Source: CBFFRJ01 sp051486985 | GTDB taxonomy: Bacteria; Pseudomonadota; Gammaproteobacteria; Enterobacterales; Enterobacteriaceae | Direction of reading: 5' to 3' | NCBI RefSeq assembly: GCF_051486985.1 | Contig: NZ_JAHVDV010000014.1 | Coordinates: 50,144-114,143, forward strand | Length of the DNA stretch: 64,000 nt | In this document: piece by piece, positions 18,175-26,931 of the stretch | Position numbering within the stretch: position 1 is the stretch's first letter | Layout: the number at the start of each line of letters is the position of its first letter | Position numbers and translations under genes: made by a program | The notes under the pieces: model-generated | The model's database searches: none | Told to the model about the DNA's origin: nothing | Seen by the model: only the letters and a program-made list of their open reading frames with translations

Positions 18175-18993
18175 ATGAGCGATATGCACTCGCTGCTGGT
18201 GGCAGCAATTTTGGGTGTTGTCGAAGGATTGACGGAGTTTTTACCGGTTTCCAGTACAGGCCACATGATTATTGTGGGGCATCTGCTGGGGTTTGAAGGA
18301 GAGACGGCAAAAACCTTTGAAGTGGTCATTCAGTTAGGTTCAATTCTGGCCGTGGTGGTGATGTTCTGGCGGCGTCTGTTCGGGTTAATTGGCATCCACT
18401 TTGGTCACCCTCCTCATGAAGGAACAGGGCAACGTCGTCTGACGTTAGGCCACATTCTGCTGGGTATGATCCCGGCCGTGGTGCTGGGGCTGGTATTCCA
18501 CGACGCCATCAAGTCGCTGTTTAACCCTGTTAACGTCATGTATGCCCTGGTGGTGGGCGGCGTTTTGCTGATTGCCGCGGAAATGTTTAAACCGAAAACG
18601 CCGCGCGCTCCGGGCGTGGATGATATGACTTACCTGCAGGCCTTTATGATTGGCTGTTTTCAGTGTCTGGCTCTCTGGCCGGGCTTCTCGCGTTCGGGTG
18701 CCACGATTTCCGGCGGCATGCTGATGGGCGTAAGCCGTTATGCTGCATCGGAATTCTCGTTTTTGCTGGCGGTGCCGATGATGATGGGGGCAACGGCGCT
18801 GGATCTCTATAAAAGCATGAAATTCCTTACCGCAGGGGATATCCCGATGTTTGCCGTCGGTTTTGTGACGGCATTCATTGTGGCGCTGGTGGCGATTAAA
18901 ACCTTCCTGCATCTGATTAAACGTATTTCGTTCATCCCTTTTGCGATTTACCGTTTTATCGTCGCAGCCGCTGTCTACATGATCTTCGTGTAA
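18175..18993 (+). CDS. uppP: Undecaprenyl-diphosphatase UppP (BacA)
   Basis: 272 residues from the ATG at 18175 (a TTG lies just before it). Multi-spanning inner-membrane protein with both family motifs: EGLTEFLPVSSTGHM (residues ~18-32) and PGFSRSGATISGG. It dephosphorylates undecaprenyl diphosphate to recycle the lipid carrier for peptidoglycan and surface polysaccharides; overexpression gives bacitracin resistance. Compared with the E. coli sequence I recall, the loop after HFG is slightly shorter. Confidence 0.97.
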   Translation: MSDMHSLLVAAILGVVEGLTEFLPVSSTGHMIIVGHLLGFEGETAKTFEVVIQLGSILAVVVMFWRRLFGLIGIHFGHPPHEGTGQRRLTLGHILLGMIPAVVLGLVFHDAIKSLFNPVNVMYALVVGGVLLIAAEMFKPKTPRAPGVDDMTYLQAFMIGCFQCLALWPGFSRSGATISGGMLMGVSRYAASEFSFLLAVPMMMGATALDLYKSMKFLTAGDIPMFAVGFVTAFIVALVAIKTFLHLIKRISFIPFAIYRFIVAAAVYMIFV

Positions 18994-18999
18994 CGCTGA

Positions 19000-19024
19000 T
19001 GCCCTCAGTCTTTGGGCTGAGGGC
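19000..19024. terminator. Hairpin in the uppP/cca convergent gap
   Basis: TGCCCTCAG ... CTGAGGGCA is a perfect nine-base inverted repeat that includes the cca stop codon. There is no T-run, so it may work as a Rho-assisted or bidirectional end for both genes. Confidence 0.45.
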
Positions 19025-20246
19025 AGCGATGTTCTTTCCAGAGCCTGACGGCCTCAATGCGTCGACGCGTCAGCTCCTCCCGCACCTCACTTCCTTTAAA
19101 ACCTGCCTCAATGACCGCTTTGGTTGGCACACTGCGTGCGACATCCCACGCCTCACGCAGCAGACGCCCCTGCGGATAGTCACTGGCTTCCAGGCCCGCT
19201 CGTCCACGCACATCCGCTTCGCTGGTCAGAGCGATTTGCTCCACGCGCACGGGTTTGCGCCAGGCGTCGATAGTATCGAACAGCTTGACGATGGTTTTAG
19301 GCTGCAGAATCGGGAAGGTGTGGATCAGATCGTGAAATTCAGCCACCAGTTTTGCCAGATCGCGGATCTCGTTCGGTACGCGAAAACGTCGACATACACC
19401 GTCCACCAGCCTCACGCCAGCGGGACCATGTCCGTGGTGGCGAGGCCATAGTTCAGGTGGTGTGAGCCCTTTGCCAAGATCGTGGCAGAGGGTCGCGAAG
19501 CGAACATCGACCTCCGGGCTGAGCATGGCGGCCATCGAGACGGTCATCAGCGTATGTACGCCGGTATCAATCTCCGGGTGCCATTTGGCGGGTGCCGGAA
19601 TGCCAAACAGCACATCCACTTCCGGGAAAAGCACTTTCAGAGCGCCGCAGTCGCGTAGCGTCTGGAAAAAAACCTGAGGGTTGCGGCTTCTGAGCGCATT
19701 CTCCATCTCTTTCCAGACGCGCTCAGGTGTTAAATGCGCCAGCTCGCCAGCGGCTGTCACGTCGCGCATTAGCGTCATGGTTTCATCAGCAATGCGAAAA
19801 CCCAGGTGTGCATAGCGGGCGGCGAAACGAGCCACGCGCAGTACGCGCAGGGGATCTTCAGCAAAGGCCGGGGAGACATGGCGAAGCAGGCGATTACTCA
19901 GGTCCTGCTGCCCGCCGTAGGGGTCAATAATGTTGCCATCACTGTCCTGTGCGAGGGCATTGACGGTCAGATCACGGCGCAACAGGTCTTGCTCAAGCGT
20001 GACATCCGGTGCGGCATAGCAGGTAAAACCGGTGTAGCCGAAACCGGATTTTCGCTCGGTTCGGGCAAGGGCATACTCTTCATGGCTTTGAGGATGGAGA
20101 AACACGGGAAAATCACGGCCTACCTGCTGGTAGCCCGCGTCGAGCATTGCTTCGGGCGTTGCACCCACTACTACCCAATCTTTGTCTTTGACCGGCAGAC
20201 CTAATAACGCATCACGAACTGCACCACCGACCAGATAACTCTTCAC
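19005..20246 (-). CDS. cca: Multifunctional CCA-adding enzyme
   Basis: 413 residues, GTG start as in E. coli. Class II nucleotidyltransferase head (LVGGAVRDALLG, DKDWVVVG), RRDLTVNALA, the RNA-binding EDPLRVLR region, and a C-terminal HD domain (CHDLGKGL) carrying phosphohydrolase activity. Adds and repairs the 3' CCA of tRNAs. Convergent with uppP. Confidence 0.97.
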   Translation of the reverse strand: MKSYLVGGAVRDALLGLPVKDKDWVVVGATPEAMLDAGYQQVGRDFPVFLHPQSHEEYALARTERKSGFGYTGFTCYAAPDVTLEQDLLRRDLTVNALAQDSDGNIIDPYGGQQDLSNRLLRHVSPAFAEDPLRVLRVARFAARYAHLGFRIADETMTLMRDVTAAGELAHLTPERVWKEMENALRSRNPQVFFQTLRDCGALKVLFPEVDVLFGIPAPAKWHPEIDTGVHTLMTVSMAAMLSPEVDVRFATLCHDLGKGLTPPELWPRHHGHGPAGVRLVDGVCRRFRVPNEIRDLAKLVAEFHDLIHTFPILQPKTIVKLFDTIDAWRKPVRVEQIALTSEADVRGRAGLEASDYPQGRLLREAWDVARSVPTKAVIEAGFKGSEVREELTRRRIEAVRLWKEHRCPQPKD

Positions 20247-20360
20247 GCCGTCCTGCTCCTTACGTCTGCTGACGCTTAGCTGAACCTGCCACGAGAGTGC
20301 GACAGGTTCTTCATTTTAGCCGACAGATAATACGTAAGCGTGCAGAAGATGGCTAATCGG

Positions 20361-20981
20361 TTAGTTCATCCAGCGATCTTTACGCTTGCGGGTAGGGATG
20401 AGGTGCGGCAATACCAGGCCGAGGAACAGGCCAACACCCAGCACGCCACCGCCGTACATAAACCACTGCATGATGATGGTGCGTTGCTTATCGTCAAGTT
20501 GCAGGTTCGCTGCATTCACTTTCTTCTGGGCGACAATCAACTCATTTTTGAGCTTTTGATTCTCTGCCTTCAGGTCGTTAATTGCGCTATCGCTACCGGC
20601 CACTTTTTGCTGCATTTCTGCGGTGCGCTGGTTCCAGGTGTTATCAATGTTATTGAGTTTTTCGGTCAGCGTCTTAACCTGATTTTCGAGATCGGGAACG
20701 CGGGTGCGCAGGCTTGGCTGCGTGTTTAACTCTTTCAGGGGGATCCAGGCCGTGCGGCCGGTGTTATCACGGATTTGGGCATAATTGCTGGCATCGTTAG
20801 TTTGCAGCAGTTCTACCTCTTCGCCCGCGTTCAGCGTACCCAGCAGGCGGTAATTGTCGCCCGGGCCACTGCGTACCCAGGTGTTCAATTCATCAGAAAC
20901 GTAACGTTTTTCTTCGGCGTGAGCCAGGGTGGAAACGCTAAGCGCAAATAAGGTTAATCCAATCAGGCGTAATTTAAGCAT
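20361..20981 (-). CDS. ygiM: SH3-domain membrane protein YgiM (TIGR04211 family)
   Basis: 206 residues from MLKLRLIGL, same as E. coli. Signal peptide ending STLAHA, a bacterial SH3 domain (RYVSDELNTWVRSGPGDNYRLLGTL, residues ~24-85), a coiled-coil stretch (~95-165), a membrane anchor (~170-190) and a short basic tail ending RKRKDRWMN. Envelope protein of unproven function. The 114-bp gap to cca and the 238-bp gap to the divergent ygiF hold no gene. Confidence 0.92.
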   Translation of the reverse strand: MLKLRLIGLTLFALSVSTLAHAEEKRYVSDELNTWVRSGPGDNYRLLGTLNAGEEVELLQTNDASNYAQIRDNTGRTAWIPLKELNTQPSLRTRVPDLENQVKTLTEKLNNIDNTWNQRTAEMQQKVAGSDSAINDLKAENQKLKNELIVAQKKVNAANLQLDDKQRTIIMQWFMYGGGVLGVGLFLGLVLPHLIPTRKRKDRWMN

Positions 20982-21219
20982 CAGGCAGTCGTTATTATCT
21001 TTAAACGTGAACGGTAATAATGCCAACAGTCTGACGACAGCTGGCAGGCGGCATCAATCGGAATCTTCCAGGTCGAACAGAACGCATAAATGAACATTTG
21101 CTCCTGCAAGAAAGCGCATTGCATGGCAATCTGACACAAAATACTATCTACTGACAAACATCTGGCGCGTTAGTTCGCCGAAATTTCCACTGATGTGACA
21201 TAACCATAAGTGCAAAGCC

Positions 21220-22521
21220 ATGGCTCAGGAAATCGAATTAAAGTTTTACGTTCATCCCGATAGCGTCGACACGCTTCGTCATCATCTTCATACCCTTACT
21301 GGCGAGCATGTCGCGGCGTCTCAGTTACTCAATATCTATTACGAGACGCCGGATAACTGGCTACGTCGTCATGATATGGGGTTACGTATTCGCGGGTACG
21401 ACGGCAAGTACGAAATGACGATGAAAATCGCTGGCCGTGTGGTTGGCGGGTTACATCAACGCCCGGAATATAACATTGCTCTGGATAAACCCGAACTGGA
21501 ACTGTCACGGTTTCCCGTGGAAGTCTGGCCGGAAGGTCATCTGCCTGAGGATCTTGCCGAACGTGTTCAGCCGCTGTTCAGCACCGATTTCTTCCGGGAA
21601 AAATGGCTGGTCAGCGTTGGTGAAAGCCGGATTGAAATTGGCCTTGACCTCGGTGAGGTGAAAGCGGGTGAGCATGCTGAACCTCTCTGCGAGATGGAGC
21701 TGGAACTCCTGAGCGGCGATCCGGCTGACATCCTTAAACTGGCGCGCCAGCTGGTTACCCAGTCCGGCCTGCGTCAGGGAAGCCTCAGCAAAGCCGCGCG
21801 CGGTTATCATCTGGCACAGGGAAATCCTGCGCGCGAGCGTCGTGCCCTGACGATTATGAAAGTCCCGGCTAAAGCCTCTACGGAAACAGGGTTTGCCACG
21901 GCGCTGGAAACCGCGCTCTCCCACTGGCAGTACCACGAAGAGCTCTGGGTGCGCGGGGACCATCGTGCGAAAGAGGAGGTACAGGCTGCCATCAGCCTGA
22001 TTCGCCATACGCTGATGCTGTTTGGCGGCATTGTGCCACGTAAAGCCAGCGCGCGGCTGCGTGATTTGCTGACGCAGACGGAAGCGACCCTCACCTCCGA
22101 TGTCTCTGCCGTAACGGCCGCCTGGAGTGCAGAGGCATCCAGCGCAAAACTGCTGTTGACCGAGTGGTTGGTCAGCCAGGGCTGGCGTCAGTTCCTGGAT
22201 GAAAAAGCGCAGGCGAAATTCGCCGACTCCTTTAAGCGCTTTGCCGATACCCATTTATCACGTAGCGCCTCGGAGCTGAAAAAAACCTTTGCCCACCCGC
22301 TTGGCGACAGTTACCGCGATCAGTTGCCGCGCCTGGCGAGGGACATCGACAGCGTCCTGCTGCTGGCGGGGTATTATGACAACGCGCTGGCACATGCCTG
22401 GATCGAAAACTGGCAGGGTTTACATCACGCCATCGTCACTCGTCAGCACATTGAGATTGAACATTTTCGCAATGAGGCGATCTGCCAGTCTCCTTTCTGG
22501 CTCCACAGCGGAAAACGCTAA
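21220..22521 (+). CDS. ygiF: Inorganic triphosphatase YgiF (CYTH-CHAD)
   Basis: 433 residues, as in E. coli. The N-terminal CYTH domain opens with the EIELKF signature and forms the triphosphate tunnel; the C-terminal CHAD helical domain (~220-433) carries conserved His residues that bind polyphosphate. Hydrolyses inorganic triphosphate. Starts the ygiF-glnE-hldE series; 20 bp separate it from glnE. Confidence 0.95.
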   Translation: MAQEIELKFYVHPDSVDTLRHHLHTLTGEHVAASQLLNIYYETPDNWLRRHDMGLRIRGYDGKYEMTMKIAGRVVGGLHQRPEYNIALDKPELELSRFPVEVWPEGHLPEDLAERVQPLFSTDFFREKWLVSVGESRIEIGLDLGEVKAGEHAEPLCEMELELLSGDPADILKLARQLVTQSGLRQGSLSKAARGYHLAQGNPARERRALTIMKVPAKASTETGFATALETALSHWQYHEELWVRGDHRAKEEVQAAISLIRHTLMLFGGIVPRKASARLRDLLTQTEATLTSDVSAVTAAWSAEASSAKLLLTEWLVSQGWRQFLDEKAQAKFADSFKRFADTHLSRSASELKKTFAHPLGDSYRDQLPRLARDIDSVLLLAGYYDNALAHAWIENWQGLHHAIVTRQHIEIEHFRNEAICQSPFWLHSGKR

Positions 22522-22541
22522 TCCGGTGAAGGACACCCCCC

Positions 22542-25397
22542 ATGATGCCGCAATCCTCACAGTTACAGCAGCACTGGCAGACCGTACTGGCGCGTCTGCC
22601 TGAGTCACTACGCCAGCAACCATTTAGTGAGCAGGCGAAGTCAGTGCTTACTTTTAGTGATTTTGTTCAGGACAGTCTTATTGCCCATCCTGACTGGCTG
22701 GCTGAACTGGAGAGCGCCCCACCGCAGGCGGAGGAGTGGCAGGGTTATGCCGATACGTTGCGCGAATCACTGGAAAGGGTAACGGATGAGGCCACGCTTA
22801 TGCACGTGCTGCGTCTGTTTCGCCGTCGCACGATGGTGCGTATTGCCTGGGCGCAATCCCTGTCGCTGGTGGCTGAACAGGATACGCTGCAACAGCTCAG
22901 CGTGCTGGCAGAAACAGTGATTGTTGCCGCTCGTGACTGGTTATATGCGGCCTGCTGTAAAGAGTGGGGCACCCCGAGCAATGCGCAGGGTGACGCGCAG
23001 CCGCTGCTCATCCTGGGCATGGGAAAACTGGGGGGCGGGGAGCTTAACTTCTCCTCGGATATCGATCTGATTTTCGCCTGGCCGGAAAACGGCACCACGC
23101 AGGGCGGACGGCGTGAGCTTGATAATGCGCAGTTCTTTACCCGCCTGGGTCAGCGCCTGATTAAAGTGCTGGATCAGCCCACTCAGGATGGTTTTGTCTA
23201 CCGTGTGGACATGCGCCTGCGCCCCTTTGGTGAAAGCGGGCCGCTGGTGCTCAGTTTCGCTGCGCTGGAGGATTACTATCAGGAGCAGGGGCGTGACTGG
23301 GAGCGTTATGCAATGGTCAAAGCGCGCATTATGGGTGACCAGGATGATGTCTATGCCACTGAGTTACGCGCCATGCTGCGGCCTTTTGTCTTCCGACGTT
23401 ATATCGATTTTAGCGTGATCCAGTCGCTGCGTAACATGAAAGGGATGATTGCCCGCGAGGTGCGCCGTCGTGGGCTGGTCGATAATATTAAGCTTGGGGC
23501 GGGCGGTATTCGCGAAATCGAATTTATCGTCCAGGTCTTTCAGCTTATTCGTGGTGGACGTGAGCCGACGCTGCAATCCCGCTCGTTGTTACCCACCCTT
23601 GAAGCCATTGCGCAACTCGGCCTGCTACCAGAAAATGATGCCCCCACGCTGCGTGATGCCTATCTTTTCCTGCGCCGTCTGGAGAACCTGCTGCAGAGCA
23701 TTAATGATGAACAGACCCAGACCCTGCCGGGTGATGAACTGAATCGCGCCCGTCTCTGCTGGGGGATGGGGATGGCGGACTGGGAGAGTTTAACGGCAAC
23801 CCTGGCACAACAGATGGCGGCAGTGCGGCGAATATTCAACGCGCTGATTGGCGAAGACGATGCTACCGAAGCGCAGGATGACGCCCTGGCTGAACACTGG
23901 CGTGAGTTATGGCAGGACGCCTTGCAGGAAGATGACAGTACCCCCGCGCTGGCGCATCTGTCTGATGATGATCGCCATCGTGTGCTGGTGCTGATTGCCG
24001 AGTTCCGCAAAGAGCTGGACAAACGCACTATTGGCCCGCGTGGTCGTCAGGTGCTTGACCATCTGATGCCACATTTGCTGAGCGATGTCTGTTCCCGTGA
24101 TGACGCTCCCGTACCCTTATCGCGCATTACGCCGCTGCTGACGGGGATCGTCACTCGGACCACCTATCTTGAGCTGCTAAGTGAATTCCCTGGCGCACGT
24201 AAACATTTGATTTCTCTCTGCGCAGCCTCGCCGATGGTGGCCGGTAAACTGGCGCGCTACCCGTTGCTGCTGGATGAGCTGCTCGACCCGAACACGCTCT
24301 ATCAGCCTACAGCAATGAATGCTTATCGTGACGAATTGCGCCAGTATCTGCTGCGCGTGCCCGATGACGACGAAGAGCAACAGCTGGAGGCGCTGCGTCA
24401 GTTTAAACAGGCGCAAATGCTGCGCGTGGCGGCGGCAGATATTGCAGGCACGCTGCCGGTAATGAAAGTGAGCGATCACTTAACCTGGCTTGCCGAAGCA
24501 ATGATTGATGCGGTGGTGCAGCAGGCGTGGAGTCTGATGGTGTCCCGTTACGGGCAGCCAAAACACTTACATGACCGGCAGGGTCGCGGTTTTGCCGTGG
24601 TGGGTTATGGCAAGCTGGGTGGGTGGGAGCTGGGTTACAGCTCCGATCTGGATTTGATTTTTCTTCATGACTGTCCGGCCGATGTGATGACCGACGGCGA
24701 GCGTGAGATAGATGGGCGCCAGTTCTACCTGCGTCTTGCACAGCGCGTCATGCATCTGTTCAGTACCCGTACGTCGTCCGGCATTTTGTATGAGGTGGAT
24801 GCCCGCCTGCGCCCGTCTGGGGCGGCGGGTATGCTGGTCACCTCAACGGAATCTTTCGCAGATTATCAGCATAATGAAGCCTGGACCTGGGAACACCAGG
24901 CCCTGGTACGCGCGCGCGTGGTCTATGGCGATCCGCTACTGACCACTCAGTTCGACGCGATTCGCCGCGACATCATGATGACGCAGCGTGATGGCAACAC
25001 ACTACAAACCGACGTGCGCGAGATGCGTGAAAAAATGCGCGCCCATCTGGGTAACAAACATCGCGATCGCTTTGATATTAAAGCGGACGAAGGCGGCATT
25101 ACCGACATCGAATTTATTACGCAGTATCTGGTGCTGCGCTATGCCCATGAAAAGCCGAAGCTCACGCGCTGGTCCGATAATGTGCGCATTCTCGAGCTGC
25201 TCGCGCAAAACGATATTATGGATGAGCAGGAGGCGCGCGCGCTGACCCTGGCCTATACCACGCTGCGCGATGAGCTGCACCATCTGGCACTGCAGGAGTT
25301 ACCGGGGCACATGCCGCAGAGCTGTTTCGTGGCGGAGCGGGCGATGGTAAGGGCCTGCTGGAACAAGTGGCTGGTGGAGCCGTGCGCGGAAGCCTAA
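22542..25397 (+). CDS. glnE: Bifunctional glutamine synthetase adenylyltransferase/deadenylase
   Basis: 951 residues with two nucleotidyltransferase domains. The N-terminal deadenylase contains GMGKLGGGELNFSSDIDL (residues ~165-182); the C-terminal adenylyltransferase contains GYGKLGGWELGYSSDLDL. A linker (EFRKELDKRTIGPRGRQVLDHL) joins them. Under PII control it switches glutamine synthetase activity with nitrogen supply. Two ATGs stand in tandem at 22542 and 22545. Confidence 0.97.
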   Translation: MMPQSSQLQQHWQTVLARLPESLRQQPFSEQAKSVLTFSDFVQDSLIAHPDWLAELESAPPQAEEWQGYADTLRESLERVTDEATLMHVLRLFRRRTMVRIAWAQSLSLVAEQDTLQQLSVLAETVIVAARDWLYAACCKEWGTPSNAQGDAQPLLILGMGKLGGGELNFSSDIDLIFAWPENGTTQGGRRELDNAQFFTRLGQRLIKVLDQPTQDGFVYRVDMRLRPFGESGPLVLSFAALEDYYQEQGRDWERYAMVKARIMGDQDDVYATELRAMLRPFVFRRYIDFSVIQSLRNMKGMIAREVRRRGLVDNIKLGAGGIREIEFIVQVFQLIRGGREPTLQSRSLLPTLEAIAQLGLLPENDAPTLRDAYLFLRRLENLLQSINDEQTQTLPGDELNRARLCWGMGMADWESLTATLAQQMAAVRRIFNALIGEDDATEAQDDALAEHWRELWQDALQEDDSTPALAHLSDDDRHRVLVLIAEFRKELDKRTIGPRGRQVLDHLMPHLLSDVCSRDDAPVPLSRITPLLTGIVTRTTYLELLSEFPGARKHLISLCAASPMVAGKLARYPLLLDELLDPNTLYQPTAMNAYRDELRQYLLRVPDDDEEQQLEALRQFKQAQMLRVAAADIAGTLPVMKVSDHLTWLAEAMIDAVVQQAWSLMVSRYGQPKHLHDRQGRGFAVVGYGKLGGWELGYSSDLDLIFLHDCPADVMTDGEREIDGRQFYLRLAQRVMHLFSTRTSSGILYEVDARLRPSGAAGMLVTSTESFADYQHNEAWTWEHQALVRARVVYGDPLLTTQFDAIRRDIMMTQRDGNTLQTDVREMREKMRAHLGNKHRDRFDIKADEGGITDIEFITQYLVLRYAHEKPKLTRWSDNVRILELLAQNDIMDEQEARALTLAYTTLRDELHHLALQELPGHMPQSCFVAERAMVRACWNKWLVEPCAEA

Positions 25398-25443
25398 GTA
25401 TGATATTATCGCGCGCAAATTTTGCATCTCTCAGGAGACTGGA

Positions 25444-26877
25444 ATGAAAGTAACGCTGCCAGAGTTTAATCAAGCAGGTGTGCTGGTTGTTGGCGATGTA
25501 ATGTTGGATCGTTACTGGTACGGCCCTACCAGCCGTATCTCCCCTGAAGCACCGGTGCCGGTGGTAAAAGTCGATACGATTGAAGAGCGCCCTGGCGGTG
25601 CGGCAAACGTGGCGATGAACATTGCTTCCCTTGGCGCAACGGCTCGTCTGGTGGGGTTAACGGGCATTGATGACGCTGCACGTGCTCTGAGCAAAGCGCT
25701 GGCCGACGTTAACGTTAAATGCGACTTCGTCTCCGTCCCGACCCATCCGACGATCACCAAGCTGCGCGTGTTGTCGCGCAATCAGCAACTGATTCGCCTC
25801 GATTTTGAAGAGGGCTTCGACGGGGTCGATCCGCAACCAATGCACGATAGAATAAGCCAGGCGCTCGGTAGCATTGGCGCGCTGGTGCTTTCTGATTATG
25901 CGAAAGGTGCGCTCGTCAGTATTCAGCAGATGATCCAGCTGGCACGTAACGCCAATGTACCGGTGCTGATCGACCCGAAAGGGACCGATTTCGAACGCTA
26001 CCGGGGGGCCACACTGCTGACCCCTAATCTTTCTGAATTTGAAGCGGTAGCCGGAAAATGCAAAAGCGAAGCTGAAATTGTCGAGCGCGGCATGGCCCTG
26101 ATCGCTGATTTCGAACTCTCCGCACTGCTGGTTACACGCTCTGAACAGGGCATGACCTTGTTACAGCCAGGCAAAGCACCGCTGCATATGCCGACCCAGG
26201 CGCAGGAAGTTTACGATGTCACCGGCGCCGGGGATACCGTGATAGGCGTACTGGCGGCGACGCTGGCGGCAGGTAACTCGCTCGAAGAGGCCTGTTTCTT
26301 CGCCAATGCGGCGGCGGGTGTGGTCGTGGGGAAACTGGGGACTTCCACCGTTTCACCTATCGAACTGGAAAATGCGGTGCGTGGACGTTCCGAAACCGGC
26401 TTTGGCGTAATGACCGAAGAAGAGCTGCGTGACGCTGTGGCGGCAGCACGTAAGCGTGGTGAGAAAGTGGTGATGACCAATGGCGTGTTCGACATTCTGC
26501 ACGCCGGCCATGTCTCCTATCTGGCCAATGCGCGCAAGCTTGGCGATCGCCTGATTGTGGCGGTGAACAGCGATGCTTCCACCAAACGTCTGAAGGGCGA
26601 AACGCGGCCGGTAAACCCGCTTGAGCAGCGCATGATTGTGCTGGGAGCCCTGGAAGCCGTCGACTGGGTTGTTTCGTTTGAGGAAGATACGCCGCAGCGT
26701 CTGATTGCCGGTGTACTGCCCGATCTGCTGGTCAAAGGTGGTGATTACAAGCCGGAAGATATTGCAGGCAGTAAAGAGGTGTGGGCCAACGGAGGGGAGG
26801 TGCTGGTGCTGAACTTCGAAGACGGCTGCTCCACCACCAACATCATCAAAAAAATCCAGAAAGACAGCGATAAATAA
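25444..26877 (+). CDS. hldE: Bifunctional heptose 7-phosphate kinase/heptose 1-phosphate adenylyltransferase
   Basis: 477 residues, as in E. coli. The PfkB-type kinase half (1-~318) has RPGGAANVAMN and DVTGAGDTVIG with the catalytic Asp; the nucleotidyltransferase half has TNGVFDILHAGHVSYL and RLKGETRP. It makes ADP-D-glycero-beta-D-manno-heptose for the LPS inner core. A good SD (CAGGAGAC) precedes the ATG. Also known as rfaE. Confidence 0.97.
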   Translation: MKVTLPEFNQAGVLVVGDVMLDRYWYGPTSRISPEAPVPVVKVDTIEERPGGAANVAMNIASLGATARLVGLTGIDDAARALSKALADVNVKCDFVSVPTHPTITKLRVLSRNQQLIRLDFEEGFDGVDPQPMHDRISQALGSIGALVLSDYAKGALVSIQQMIQLARNANVPVLIDPKGTDFERYRGATLLTPNLSEFEAVAGKCKSEAEIVERGMALIADFELSALLVTRSEQGMTLLQPGKAPLHMPTQAQEVYDVTGAGDTVIGVLAATLAAGNSLEEACFFANAAAGVVVGKLGTSTVSPIELENAVRGRSETGFGVMTEEELRDAVAAARKRGEKVVMTNGVFDILHAGHVSYLANARKLGDRLIVAVNSDASTKRLKGETRPVNPLEQRMIVLGALEAVDWVVSFEEDTPQRLIAGVLPDLLVKGGDYKPEDIAGSKEVWANGGEVLVLNFEDGCSTTNIIKKIQKDSDK

Positions 26878-26886
26878 TCGTTAAGA

Positions 26887-26924
26887 AGGGGCCGGACAAG
26901 GTGTTAACACCCGGTCCGCCCCTG
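26887..26924. terminator. Weak hairpin between hldE and yqiK
   Basis: GGGGC(C)GGAC pairs with GTCCGCCCC across a 17-base loop in the 54-bp convergent gap. There is no clear T-run. E. coli has sib antisense RNA genes near here; no room for them exists in this gap. Confidence 0.4.
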
Positions 26925-26931
26925 ATGAGAC

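Noticed and set aside
26878..26931. sib/ibs type I toxin-antitoxin genes, present near here in E. coli
   Set aside because: The yqiK-hldE gap is only 54 bp and contains just a weak hairpin.
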